A stretch of DNA of 5,294 bases, from positions 1 through 5,294 of the forward strand of contig PPGL01000041.1 in the NCBI GenBank assembly GCA_003173915.1, in the 5' to 3' direction. A program made the position numbers and the translations under genes. This DNA comes from Candidatus Levyibacteriota bacterium. GTDB taxonomy: Bacteria > Patescibacteria > Microgenomatia > Levybacterales > UBA12049. Below, piece after piece: positions 1 through 5,294 of this stretch. The stretch's first letter is position 1; every line of letters starts with the position of its first letter. Under the pieces are notes generated by a model. That model saw nothing but the letters and a program-made list of their open reading frames with translations. It did not search any database and had not been told where the DNA came from.

Positions 1-945
1 ATCGGAAGACCAACCCGCTGCCAAACTGCCAAAAAATCCTCCCACTTCAAATAACGAAACGCAACCATTCGCACCAATACTGCTATATCCTTTTGACTCA
101 ACTAGAAAAAGAGCTGTCCAATCGTTAATTCCGGTACGCACCGCATAAACAAAGAAATAGGCAATGGCCAATAACCAAAGATAGGGATTTTTTAGAACAA
201 AATCGAAAAGAACTTTTTTACATGACAATTGTTGATCACTTTCTTCATTTTCGATTTTATCGACATAGTCATTGCGGTATTTTTCAATAGAAGGAAGGCC
301 AAGCGATTGAGGAGTGTCTCTCAAGCGATTAATTAAAAAAAATCCAATTAAGATACAAAGGACACCAGGAATATACATCGCATAGCGCCAACCGAAATAC
401 TGCAACGCAACACCTGCAACCCAAGGAATTAAAAATCCCCCCACATTATGAGATACATTCCAAGTTGACCACCAAGATCCCCGCTCTGAATGTGAATACC
501 ATTGAGTCAAAAAGCGAGCGCAAGGAGGCCAACCAAAACCTTGAAACCAACCATTCAAGCCCCAAAAGAGAGCAAAGAAAAAAATAGAAGAAGAAAGTCC
601 AAAACAAATGTTGCAAATACCTGTTAACATTAAACCTATCGCCATCATGTAGCGAGGATTTATTCGATCGCCAATCACACCACTAGCAAACTTACTGATT
701 CCATAAGTGATAGATAAAATACTCCCTAGAATCCCCAACTGACTTTTGTCAAAACTTAAATCTTGAATCAGGCCCGGCATTGCAAAAGTAAAGCTTTTTC
801 TTGTGAAATAATAAAAAGCATAACCAATAAACATCGAGTAAAGGATTCGAATCCGCCAATATTTATATTCCGTTCGAATTTGCTCTTTATCTTTCATCTC
901 AGGAATATGAGGAGCCGGTTGCAAAAACGCGAGCAATGTATTCAC
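1..945 (-). CDS. uhpC: UhpC-type hexose-phosphate/phosphate antiporter (MFS, OPA family), N-terminal 315 residues, cut by the left window edge
   Basis: This is an inner-membrane organophosphate:phosphate antiporter. In chlamydiae such a protein imports host glucose-6-phosphate in exchange for phosphate (family knowledge). Translating the minus strand from the GTG at 945-943 gives 315 codons without a stop. Residue 155 starts a full match to the GlpT-family signature: RG, five residues, WN, two residues, HN, one residue, GG (residues 155-170). Arg49 (in FTRKSF) and Arg270 (in YAVRTGINDW) align by eye with the two phosphate-binding arginines of GlpT (Arg45 and Arg269). Stretches such as SKFASG, RYMMAIGL and FEVGGFFGSLAAGW resemble UhpC more than GlpT or UhpT. 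Several hydrophobic helices and the usual charged central loop (about 205-250) are visible. Family members are about 440-460 residues, so roughly the last 130-145 are missing. The GTG start is chosen because AAGGAG lies 7 nt upstream; an in-frame ATG at 897-895 is the alternative. Whether it transports or senses sugar phosphate is not decided by sequence. Confidence 0.93.
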   Translation of the reverse strand, partial: MNTLLAFLQPAPHIPEMKDKEQIRTEYKYWRIRILYSMFIGYAFYYFTRKSFTFAMPGLIQDLSFDKSQLGILGSILSITYGISKFASGVIGDRINPRYMMAIGLMLTGICNICFGLSSSIFFFALFWGLNGWFQGFGWPPCARFLTQWYSHSERGSWWSTWNVSHNVGGFLIPWVAGVALQYFGWRYAMYIPGVLCILIGFFLINRLRDTPQSLGLPSIEKYRNDYVDKIENEESDQQLSCKKVLFDFVLKNPYLWLLAIAYFFVYAVRTGINDWTALFLVESKGYSSIGANGCVSLFEVGGFFGSLAAGWSSD

Positions 946-952
946 ATGAATT

Positions 953-958
953 CTCCTT
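953..958 (-). promoter_or_regulatory. Strong ribosome binding site deciding a GTG start for uhpC
   Basis: Read on the minus strand, AAGGAG (958 to 953) is followed by 7 nt and then GTG at 945-943. This is an ideal Shine-Dalgarno arrangement. No comparable site precedes the in-frame ATG 16 codons downstream. A nearby ATG (947-945) overlapping the GTG is out of frame and leads directly into TGA. Confidence 0.75.
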
Positions 959-985
959 AATTTCTATTCCAGGGCTGTCTGAAAA

Positions 986-1013
986 ATGATAGCTTATGAT
1001 CTTTCACTGAGAA
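986..1013 (-). promoter_or_regulatory. Possible sigma-70-type promoter for uhpC
   Basis: On the minus strand TTCTCA (1013-1008, 4/6 match to TTGACA) is followed after 16 bp by TATCAT (991-986, 5/6 match to TATAAT). Transcription would start about 35 nt upstream of the GTG codon. The -35 box is weak and the region AT-rich, so this is only a candidate. Confidence 0.3.
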
Positions 1014-1091
1014 ATACCTATTCCGCAAATCGCTTGCTTGTTTGACAAATCATAGGACAGACAGAAAAAATTTAGCAACAAAATGCACGAG

Positions 1092-1151
1092 TTCCTTTCC
1101 ACTAAAAAGAGAAAATAGAAAGGAAAAACTAGATTCTGTCAAGAATTTTTT
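1092..1151 (+). other. Two adjacent hairpins followed by a T-run, function unknown
   Basis: An 8-bp perfect inverted repeat (TTCCTTTC at 1092-1099 with GAAAGGAA at 1118-1125) encloses an 18-nt A-rich loop. Six bases later AGATTCT (1131-1137) pairs with AGAATTT (1142-1148, one G-T wobble) around the loop GTCA, and three more T follow (1149-1151). The second hairpin resembles a weak intrinsic terminator on the plus strand. A perfect TTGACA (1042-1047) lies upstream, but no -10 box fits it, so there is no clear transcript to terminate. It could be an untranslated leader, a small RNA end, or chance. Confidence 0.25.
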
Positions 1152-1166
1152 CTGCTCACACCATTT

Positions 1167-1184
1167 AAAACAATTTAATTTATT
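1167..1184 (+). repeat. 18-nt direct repeat, copy 1 (second copy at 4922-4939)
   Basis: AAAACAATTTAATTTATT occurs here and, identical and in the same orientation, at 4922-4939. Both copies sit at the edge of the very AT-rich part of an intergenic region between divergent genes. The flanking bases differ, so the exact match stops at 18. Low complexity makes a chance match possible. Confidence 0.5.
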
Positions 1185-1234
1185 GATAATTAATTATGTA
1201 AGTAATATTATAAACTTAAATTTATTTTATAATC

Positions 1235-1253
1235 AATAAATAAATTATTTATT
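1235..1253. repeat. AT-only palindrome (9-bp arms)
   Basis: AATAAATAA (1235-1243) and TTATTTATT (1245-1253) are exact reverse complements around one central A. A second, 12-bp palindrome, ATAATTAATTAT, lies at 1186-1197. Such sites can bind regulators or nucleoid proteins, but in DNA this rich in A and T they also arise easily by chance. Confidence 0.4.
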
Positions 1254-1342
1254 TTCAAGAATAAACTTTATTAAATAACCTATCCTGTTATTCTAAGAGA
1301 GTGATCTTCCTGTGTAAGATGGGCGTTAAAATCAAATTCTGA

Positions 1343-1372
1343 TTGACGTTGAACACTGTAATCTGTTAGAAA
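1343..1372 (+). promoter_or_regulatory. Possible promoter for the FHA-like membrane protein gene
   Basis: TTGACG (1343-1348, 5/6 match) is followed after 18 bp by TAGAAA (1367-1372, 4/6 match). A transcript would begin near 1379, leaving a leader of about 34 nt before the ATG at 1413. A small hairpin (AATCA 1330-1334 with TGATT 1340-1344) overlaps the -35 box. The -10 box is poor, so confidence is low. Confidence 0.3.
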
Positions 1373-1412
1373 TGTTTGAAATAGAAATATTAAGGTTTTA
1401 GATTTTTTACTC

Positions 1413-3818
1413 ATGATACGGCTTACTCTTAATGCCCAATCAGATCCTGAAATTCATTTATTTAACAAATCAACTCTTTTATTAGGATCAGATCCCAATC
1501 AAGTTGATTTGCTCCTCTGTGGGCCTGAGATTCAATCTATTCATCTTAAGATTATCGATCAAAACGGCTTTCCTGTTTTAATCAATATTGCCAATGACCC
1601 TTTTGTTTCTGTTAATCACCATCCCTTTGGCAAAAAATTGCTGAATTCAGGAGATTTGATCATTGTTCATCAAATCACAATTCTTTTTGAAAACCTTAAT
1701 GCAGAGGAAAATGCATTTGATAGCTCGAAAGAAGGAACTCTCGTTTCTTTATTAGAAAATAAAATAAGGGCTCAAGAAGAAACTCCTCCTTCCTTTATAG
1801 GAAATATCCAATTTTCTTCCTTTTCTCTGCCCTTCGAAAAGGAGGTCGAGGGACTAAAAGAAGATGAATTGCATCAAACATCTATCGAAAGTTACTTAAA
1901 AGAATTAGAATCGACTCACGAATCTTTAAAACAATCTTCTCCTTCAGTGGAACAAAGTTTTTCCAAAGAACGAAAGAAAATAACAAGTTTGAAAGATGAT
2001 TATTTGAAAGATCTGGATGACGACAATCGTGATCACAAGGCAAGCTCTGTAGAACAAGTGGCAGAAACGAGTCATCTTTACCAAGCTTGGAAATGGATTT
2101 TGATTTTTATTTTTTCTTTGCTTGCCATTTCCGGAGTCATGGGAATAATCATCTATTTTACCTTAAGCGATAAAACAGAGGCGCAAGAAACGAAGGCCGC
2201 TCAAGGAGTTGCCGATATTGTTATCGCTTTAGCGCATGCTCAACTCAATCACTTAAAACCACATAACCAAAATTGGTCGGATGTAGACTTCTTAAAAAGC
2301 AATTTACAGGCAGTCCTACCCGATACAAATTCTTATGCTTCTCAAATTGATGCTCAAGGACAATTTAATTGCTGTCCTTATAACTTGCGCATTTACACTA
2401 GCAGTGATTTGTCTCATTTTCTTTTAATTGCTCAACCCGATCCTTATTTTTTATATTGGTTAATTCCTCAATCCATTATTGTTGTTGATTCGAATTTAAT
2501 GGAATTGCGCACATTAAAAGATATCCGCAGCTTGAATCGCTTGCTTGCAAATCCTAATCCTTTAGATGGTCCAAATGGAAAAGAAATTACCTCTCTCATT
2601 AAACAAGGTGAATTAATTCGACTTTCAAACTTAGCTCAAGATTCAGGTCTTTCGGATTTTGCTCCCCCAAAAAATTTAGGCTGGATGAGACCTGGTGCAG
2701 AAAATTTAATTTATAATGCCCCACGCTATTATCGATTAGGACAAACTATCATTCAAAAAGCCATCAATTTATCCACCTTAAAAGGATCTAGCCAAGAAGT
2801 GGCAAATTTAAAGCAGGATATTGAAAATTCTAATTGGCTTCATCACTTGATCTTGTATTCTGATCAGGGGAAGAAATCAGCTCTTTTAGCTCGTCAAGGA
2901 TTCAGCATGTTTGCACCTTCCGACAATCTGCTTTTTGGATATCTTTTATTTAATGCTCAGGGAAAAATTCATCAAGTGCATCTCCTAAAGGATGAAGAAG
3001 GAGGGAAAGATTCTTCTATGGCCTATTTATCCAAAGAAAAAGAAGGAGATTTTATTCACCTTGAAAGGATTCCTGAAGCCAGAAATAAGGAAGAAATTAA
3101 AAAAAACATAGAAAATTCCGTTGTTGACCATAATCATCCGATTTATATTCAACTTCAAGCACTCGCTCATGCTCGCGAAAATGAATTGAAACCTTTGCTA
3201 ACCGCCCTTTCTGCATTGATGAATCAAGAATTGCAAACACCTCGGCCTCAATTTCAAATAGAATTTCAAAATCTTTCCCATGTTTATTTGATGGCTAATG
3301 CTAAGCATAAGCAAATTCTCAAAGAGAATTTAGACGCACTTTATCATAAGTATGAAGAGATGCCTATTCATCAGTTCTTAGCATTTATTAAAGAGTTGCA
3401 TCTCAATCAACTCATTCAACAAGAAGATCAAACGTTGACCATTATCGATGAAAATTGCCAACAGAATATGGAAACTTTGTTGACTCAAATTGAAAGTAGC
3501 AAATCCTTAGTAGAGCTAGATAATTTTATTCGCATTGCAACGACATGGCTTAATCTTGATTATATTAAAGATCCACAAGAACTCATGAAATATCAAAATT
3601 TGCTACGCAACCAGCTTCTCGAGCAATTAGAAAAATATTTGTTATCACGAAAAAAACATTTTCTGGTGAAATCTGACGATAGAGAAGCTTTGGAAGACAT
3701 TTTGAATCAACAACACTTTATCCAGCCGGAAGAAAAGGATTTCTTCTTGAGAGAATTTGATGAGTCGCTCGCAACGCAACTTTCTCATGAAACCGAGGAG
3801 CAAGCAAAAGCCTATTAA
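1413..3818 (+). CDS. Large membrane protein with degenerate FHA-like N-terminus and one transmembrane helix (possible SctD-like secretion ring or other envelope protein)
   Basis: The function is not established. Residues 1-95 look like an FHA fold: a LLLGSD strand-turn (22-27), S42-x-H44, N68, and G80-D81 before a final hydrophobic strand. The usual Gly-Arg pair is Gly25-Ser26 here, so phosphothreonine binding is doubtful. Residues about 100-222 form an acidic, Ser/Glu/Lys-rich linker. Residues 227-251 are one strong transmembrane helix, and no signal peptide is seen. Residues 252-560 are a mixed, probably folded region with a vicinal Cys320-Cys321 and a tract rich in Pro, Asn and Gly (380-445). 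Residues 561-801 are mainly helical and polar. Cytoplasmic FHA-like domain, single helix and large periplasmic part is the arrangement of type III secretion SctD/YscD proteins and of chlamydial CdsD, which has similar length. I see no clear sequence match to CdsD, so this is architecture-based inference. The ATG is the only good start: an in-frame TGA lies at 1377-1379, and there is no obvious Shine-Dalgarno site. It converges on the OTU gene. Confidence 0.88.
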   Translation: MIRLTLNAQSDPEIHLFNKSTLLLGSDPNQVDLLLCGPEIQSIHLKIIDQNGFPVLINIANDPFVSVNHHPFGKKLLNSGDLIIVHQITILFENLNAEENAFDSSKEGTLVSLLENKIRAQEETPPSFIGNIQFSSFSLPFEKEVEGLKEDELHQTSIESYLKELESTHESLKQSSPSVEQSFSKERKKITSLKDDYLKDLDDDNRDHKASSVEQVAETSHLYQAWKWILIFIFSLLAISGVMGIIIYFTLSDKTEAQETKAAQGVADIVIALAHAQLNHLKPHNQNWSDVDFLKSNLQAVLPDTNSYASQIDAQGQFNCCPYNLRIYTSSDLSHFLLIAQPDPYFLYWLIPQSIIVVDSNLMELRTLKDIRSLNRLLANPNPLDGPNGKEITSLIKQGELIRLSNLAQDSGLSDFAPPKNLGWMRPGAENLIYNAPRYYRLGQTIIQKAINLSTLKGSSQEVANLKQDIENSNWLHHLILYSDQGKKSALLARQGFSMFAPSDNLLFGYLLFNAQGKIHQVHLLKDEEGGKDSSMAYLSKEKEGDFIHLERIPEARNKEEIKKNIENSVVDHNHPIYIQLQALAHARENELKPLLTALSALMNQELQTPRPQFQIEFQNLSHVYLMANAKHKQILKENLDALYHKYEEMPIHQFLAFIKELHLNQLIQQEDQTLTIIDENCQQNMETLLTQIESSKSLVELDNFIRIATTWLNLDYIKDPQELMKYQNLLRNQLLEQLEKYLLSRKKHFLVKSDDREALEDILNQQHFIQPEEKDFFLREFDESLATQLSHETEEQAKAY

Positions 3819-3828
3819 TAGCTTTTTT
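3806..3828 (+). terminator. Intrinsic terminator overlapping the stop codon, possibly bidirectional
   Basis: AAAAGC (3806-3811) pairs perfectly with GCTTTT (3821-3826). The loop can close by two more A-T pairs around TTAA, with C3812 bulged. The 3' arm runs into six T (3823-3828). The stem begins inside the last codons of the 801-residue gene, and its TAA lies in the loop. The 5' arm has four A, so the reverse strand also shows hairpin plus a short T-run and could help stop the convergent OTU transcript. The stem is AT-rich and therefore weak. Confidence 0.5.
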
Positions 3829-3858
3829 AACCGCGAAGATCGTGAAGCAACTATAGCC

Positions 3859-4905
3859 TTAGTTCCCATAACGGGAAATTAAGCTTTGATAGTGATTGGC
3901 ACCATTATAATATAAAAGAATAGGAGGTGTATTTTTAAATTCTTTTTCTCCTAACTTTAAATCAAATCTCCATTGTTGATTATTTTGAGTAAAAACGAAA
4001 ATAGGAGTTTTCAAGTGTATAGAAAGAGCCATCAGCTCATTTTGTCCTCCCCATAAAGTCGTATTCTCTAAACAGTCACAATAAAAATCCACTAAAGTAG
4101 GTTCACGCTGTAGCTTTTCTTGTAATTTCTTTTGCCATTCCTTATCACCACCTTGTTTTTCTTGATACTCTGTTAGAACTCTTTGACCTTGAACAACATT
4201 CTCAAAGATATCGCTGATGCTCTCTTTAAATTGCTCAGAATTCTCGCGTATATAATGAGCAGCCTGCTCACGATAGGTTCGATGCTGATCTTGACTTCCA
4301 GACAGTTGATCATCAATAGATCTAAATAGACAATGTCCATCATCACCAATGGCAGGATTGGGTTTAAGAGAAGCTTGCACCTGTTCGCACATCTCTTCTT
4401 CCAATCTGTCCATCTTATTCGATAAATCTCGCATTGTCTTTTGAACAAGCTGATGATTTTTTGGTGATGTATTCACAAATTGAGAAGCAAAACCCTTAAT
4501 CTCTTCAAACATTCGATCGACCTGTTCAATCGCTTGCATATACTCTTGAATTGACAAAGGAATCATCTGATCCATTTCGGTTAAAAGTTTTTGGGCGCGC
4601 GAAATATCAGCTTTTGCAGCCATCAAAATAGGATCTTCTATGAAGAGATCTGCTTCTACAAATTCTGGAGCAATAACTTCAAAATCTTTAAGGAATTCTT
4701 CCACATCATTTTCTTTTTGGTTTAATTTGGGAGCTCGAGATTCAAAAACAGATGTTACAGGAGATTTCTCTATTTCTTTAACAGAAGGATCACTGACGGT
4801 TTTCCAGGAGCGGCCGAACCAGTGACATATTCTTTGATACAAACTCGATTCAGATAAAGAAGAATTCCTCGGGACTGAAGAAGTGGGATCAACTTTCCAA
4901 GACAT
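3859..4905 (-). CDS. OTU-family cysteine protease, probable deubiquitinase effector
   Basis: The predicted activity is cleavage of ubiquitin or polyubiquitin by an OTU-type cysteine protease. It would matter only inside a eukaryotic host, so secretion is inferred. The protein is 348 residues from the ATG at 4905-4903. Residues about 183-345 form the OTU domain. The nucleophile motif is GDDGHCLFRS, with Asp189 and Cys192. The conserved WGGQNELMALS block starts at Trp285. The catalytic His338 lies in NGANHYQSL near the C-terminus. All triad positions are present. The FYCDCLENTTLWGG stretch (274-287) resembles OTU1/YOD1-type proteases. Residues about 236-270, charged and Gln/Lys-rich, look like an extra segment between the Cys and Trp motifs. 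Residues 1-90 are Ser/Pro- and acid-rich without a signal peptide or transmembrane helix; residues about 92-180 are helical, probably coiled coil. From memory, Chlamydia has an OTU protein called ChlaOTU; orthology is not shown here. A TTG at 4923-4921 could add six residues, but GAGG 8 nt upstream favours the ATG. Confidence 0.92.
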   Translation of the reverse strand: MSWKVDPTSSVPRNSSLSESSLYQRICHWFGRSWKTVSDPSVKEIEKSPVTSVFESRAPKLNQKENDVEEFLKDFEVIAPEFVEADLFIEDPILMAAKADISRAQKLLTEMDQMIPLSIQEYMQAIEQVDRMFEEIKGFASQFVNTSPKNHQLVQKTMRDLSNKMDRLEEEMCEQVQASLKPNPAIGDDGHCLFRSIDDQLSGSQDQHRTYREQAAHYIRENSEQFKESISDIFENVVQGQRVLTEYQEKQGGDKEWQKKLQEKLQREPTLVDFYCDCLENTTLWGGQNELMALSIHLKTPIFVFTQNNQQWRFDLKLGEKEFKNTPPILLYYNGANHYQSLISRYGN

Positions 4906-4913
4906 ATAATTAA

Positions 4914-4917
4914 CCTC
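4914..4917 (-). promoter_or_regulatory. Ribosome binding site selecting the ATG start of the OTU gene
   Basis: On the minus strand GAGG (4917-4914) lies 8 nt before ATG (4905-4903). The longer reading frame from TTG (4923-4921) would place this site inside the coding sequence and has no purine-rich site of its own, since AT-rich sequence precedes it. Confidence 0.6.
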
Positions 4918-4921
4918 ATTC

Positions 4922-4939
4922 AAAACAATTTAATTTATT
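4922..4939 (+). repeat. 18-nt direct repeat, copy 2 (first copy at 1167-1184)
   Basis: The sequence is identical to 1167-1184 in the same orientation. Here it falls in the predicted leader of the OTU gene, just upstream of its ribosome binding site. Low complexity limits the weight of the match. Confidence 0.5.
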
Positions 4940-4964
4940 AAAGTGAAAATTAAACTCAAAAACT

Positions 4965-4993
4965 ATAATTATAATATAATTAAATTTTGTTAA
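4965..4993 (-). promoter_or_regulatory. Possible promoter for the OTU gene
   Basis: On the minus strand TTAACA (4993-4988, 5/6 match to TTGACA) is followed after 17 bp by AATTAT (4970-4965, 4/6 match). A perfect TATAAT also occurs at 4973-4968, but only 14 bp from TTAACA. Either -10 choice gives a leader of about 55 nt. The region is nearly all A and T, so box matches are easily found by chance. Confidence 0.35.
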
Positions 4994-5007
4994 TTTTATA
5001 TAAAATT
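4992..5007. repeat. 16-bp perfect palindrome between divergent promoters
   Basis: AATTTTATATAAAATT reads the same on both strands. It overlaps the candidate -35 box of the OTU gene and lies about 45 bp upstream of the candidate hisS -35. The position suits an operator or a bending element, but the AT-only composition makes chance a fair alternative. Confidence 0.4.
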
Positions 5008-5049
5008 TATTTTAAGTTTATTTAGTGATAATTTATGATCTAAATGTTC

Positions 5050-5078
5050 TTTACTGATATCGAAAATCAATTTATAAT
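5050..5078 (+). promoter_or_regulatory. Promoter candidate for hisS
   Basis: A perfect TATAAT (5073-5078) is preceded at 17 bp by TTTACT (5050-5055, 4/6 match). Transcription would start near 5085, giving a leader of about 24 nt with the ribosome binding site well placed. There is no room for a T-box leader downstream of this promoter. Confidence 0.5.
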
Positions 5079-5098
5079 TGCTCAGGTTCTTCATAGAA

Positions 5099-5103
5099 AG
5101 GAG
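5099..5103 (+). promoter_or_regulatory. Ribosome binding site of hisS
   Basis: AGGAG (5099-5103), inside GAAAGGAG, lies 5 nt before ATG at 5109-5111. An out-of-frame ATG at 5105-5107 is too close to the site and does not open the HisRS frame. Confidence 0.75.
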
Positions 5104-5108
5104 CATGC

Positions 5109-5294
5109 ATGAAATACCCGATTCCACCTGGAGTTTTTGATATTATTCCCGTTAATAGCCAGGAGGCTTGGAAGAGTTCTTATTTATGGGCTTTTGTAGA
5201 AGATTTAATTCGAAAAACCGCTCGTGACTATGGTTACCAAGAAATTCGAACTCCTTTATTTGAACGCACGGAGCTTTTCCAACGGAGTGTCGGG
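5109..5294 (+). CDS. hisS: Histidyl-tRNA synthetase, N-terminal 62 residues, cut by the right window edge
   Basis: The cytoplasmic class II aminoacyl-tRNA synthetase charges tRNA-His with histidine using ATP. The 62 visible residues start with the typical HisRS opening, PPGVFDIIP (residues 6-14), the P-x-G-x-x-D-x-x-P pattern. A helix follows (about 18-40) and then class II motif 1, GYQEIRTPLFERTELFQRSVG (42-62), whose invariant proline is Pro49. The rest, about 360-370 residues in bacteria, lies outside the window, including motifs 2 and 3. The start is fixed by the AGGAG site and by the family's usual N-terminus. The gene is divergent from the OTU gene and has its own likely promoter. Confidence 0.95.
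   Translation, partial: MKYPIPPGVFDIIPVNSQEAWKSSYLWAFVEDLIRKTARDYGYQEIRTPLFERTELFQRSVG

Larger units (their letters stand above)
946..1412. other. 467-bp intergenic region between divergent genes, no supported gene
   Basis: This spacer separates the divergent uhpC and FHA-like genes. From 946 to about 1160 the base composition is closer to the coding average. From about 1160 to 1290 it is extremely AT-rich with several palindromes. The only open frame of note (1042-1239, plus strand) starts with TTG, has no ribosome binding site, contains no recognisable domain and runs into the AT-rich tract, so I do not call it. No tRNA, rRNA or known small RNA is recognised. Candidate promoters, weak hairpins and a shared 18-nt repeat are listed separately. 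Confidence 0.7.

Noticed and set aside
763..960. 65-codon plus-strand open frame
   Set aside because: It lies antisense to the well-supported uhpC coding region and has no domain; it is a shadow of the real gene.
975..1064. Inverted repeat CTGTCTG (975-981) / CAGACAG (1058-1064)
   Set aside because: Only 7 bp with a 76-bp gap; expected by chance in a region this size and not linked to any element.
1042..1070. Perfect TTGACA as a plus-strand promoter
   Set aside because: At 15-19 bp spacing the following sequence is almost only A, with no usable -10 box, so I do not call a promoter.
1042..1239. 65-codon plus-strand open frame in the intergenic region
   Set aside because: It starts with TTG, has no ribosome binding site, and its composition drifts into AT-only sequence with an Asn/Ile/Leu-rich tail. 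No recognisable family.
3645..3869. 74-codon minus-strand open frame
   Set aside because: It is antisense to the end of the 801-residue gene and overlaps the OTU stop region; no domain and no ribosome binding site.
4173..4448. 91-codon minus-strand open frame
   Set aside because: It is an out-of-frame reading inside the OTU coding sequence, whose own frame carries the catalytic motifs.
4640..4825. 61-codon plus-strand open frame
   Set aside because: It is antisense to the N-terminal part of the OTU gene; Ser/Thr-rich shadow without start signals.
5041..5108. T-box or riboswitch leader for hisS
   Set aside because: The leader after the likely promoter is only about 24 nt and shows no specifier loop, antiterminator or hairpin.
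946..5108. Transposon or genomic island boundaries around the two middle genes
   Set aside because: No transposase, integrase, terminal inverted repeats or tRNA gene is visible; the 18-nt shared repeat alone is not enough.

Overview
The window looks like a piece of chromosome from an amoeba-associated chlamydia (Parachlamydiaceae, Protochlamydia-like). Four things suggest this: AT-rich DNA, a UhpC-type hexose-phosphate transporter close to hisS (from memory these two are neighbours in Chlamydia), a eukaryote-like OTU-family protease, and a large FHA-like membrane protein that recalls type III secretion ring components. The assignment is inference; no sequence search was run.

Layout: (1) positions 1-945, minus strand, hold the first 315 residues of UhpC, which runs off the left edge. 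(2) Positions 946-1412 are a 467-bp spacer between divergent genes, very AT-rich from about 1160, with weak hairpins and palindromes but no gene I can support. (3) Positions 1413-3818, plus strand, encode an 801-residue protein with a degenerate N-terminal FHA-like domain, an acidic linker, one transmembrane helix and a large C-terminal region. (4) A hairpin with a T-tract at its stop codon separates it from (5) a convergent minus-strand gene, 3859-4905, for a 348-residue protein with a complete OTU cysteine-protease domain, a likely host-directed deubiquitinase effector. (6) A 203-bp, very AT-rich divergent promoter region (4906-5108) precedes (7) the first 62 residues of histidyl-tRNA synthetase (hisS), which runs off the right edge.

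How the genes relate: UhpC and HisS are conserved housekeeping or parasitism genes. The two genes between them read as lineage-specific content inside an otherwise conserved neighbourhood. The OTU protein would act on host ubiquitin if it is secreted. The FHA-like membrane protein may be an SctD-like ring protein or another envelope protein. A functional link between these two is possible but rests only on proximity: they are convergent, not an operon. The most noteworthy content is the OTU protease with its long N-terminal extension and an apparent insertion in the catalytic domain, next to the unusual FHA-like/transmembrane protein.
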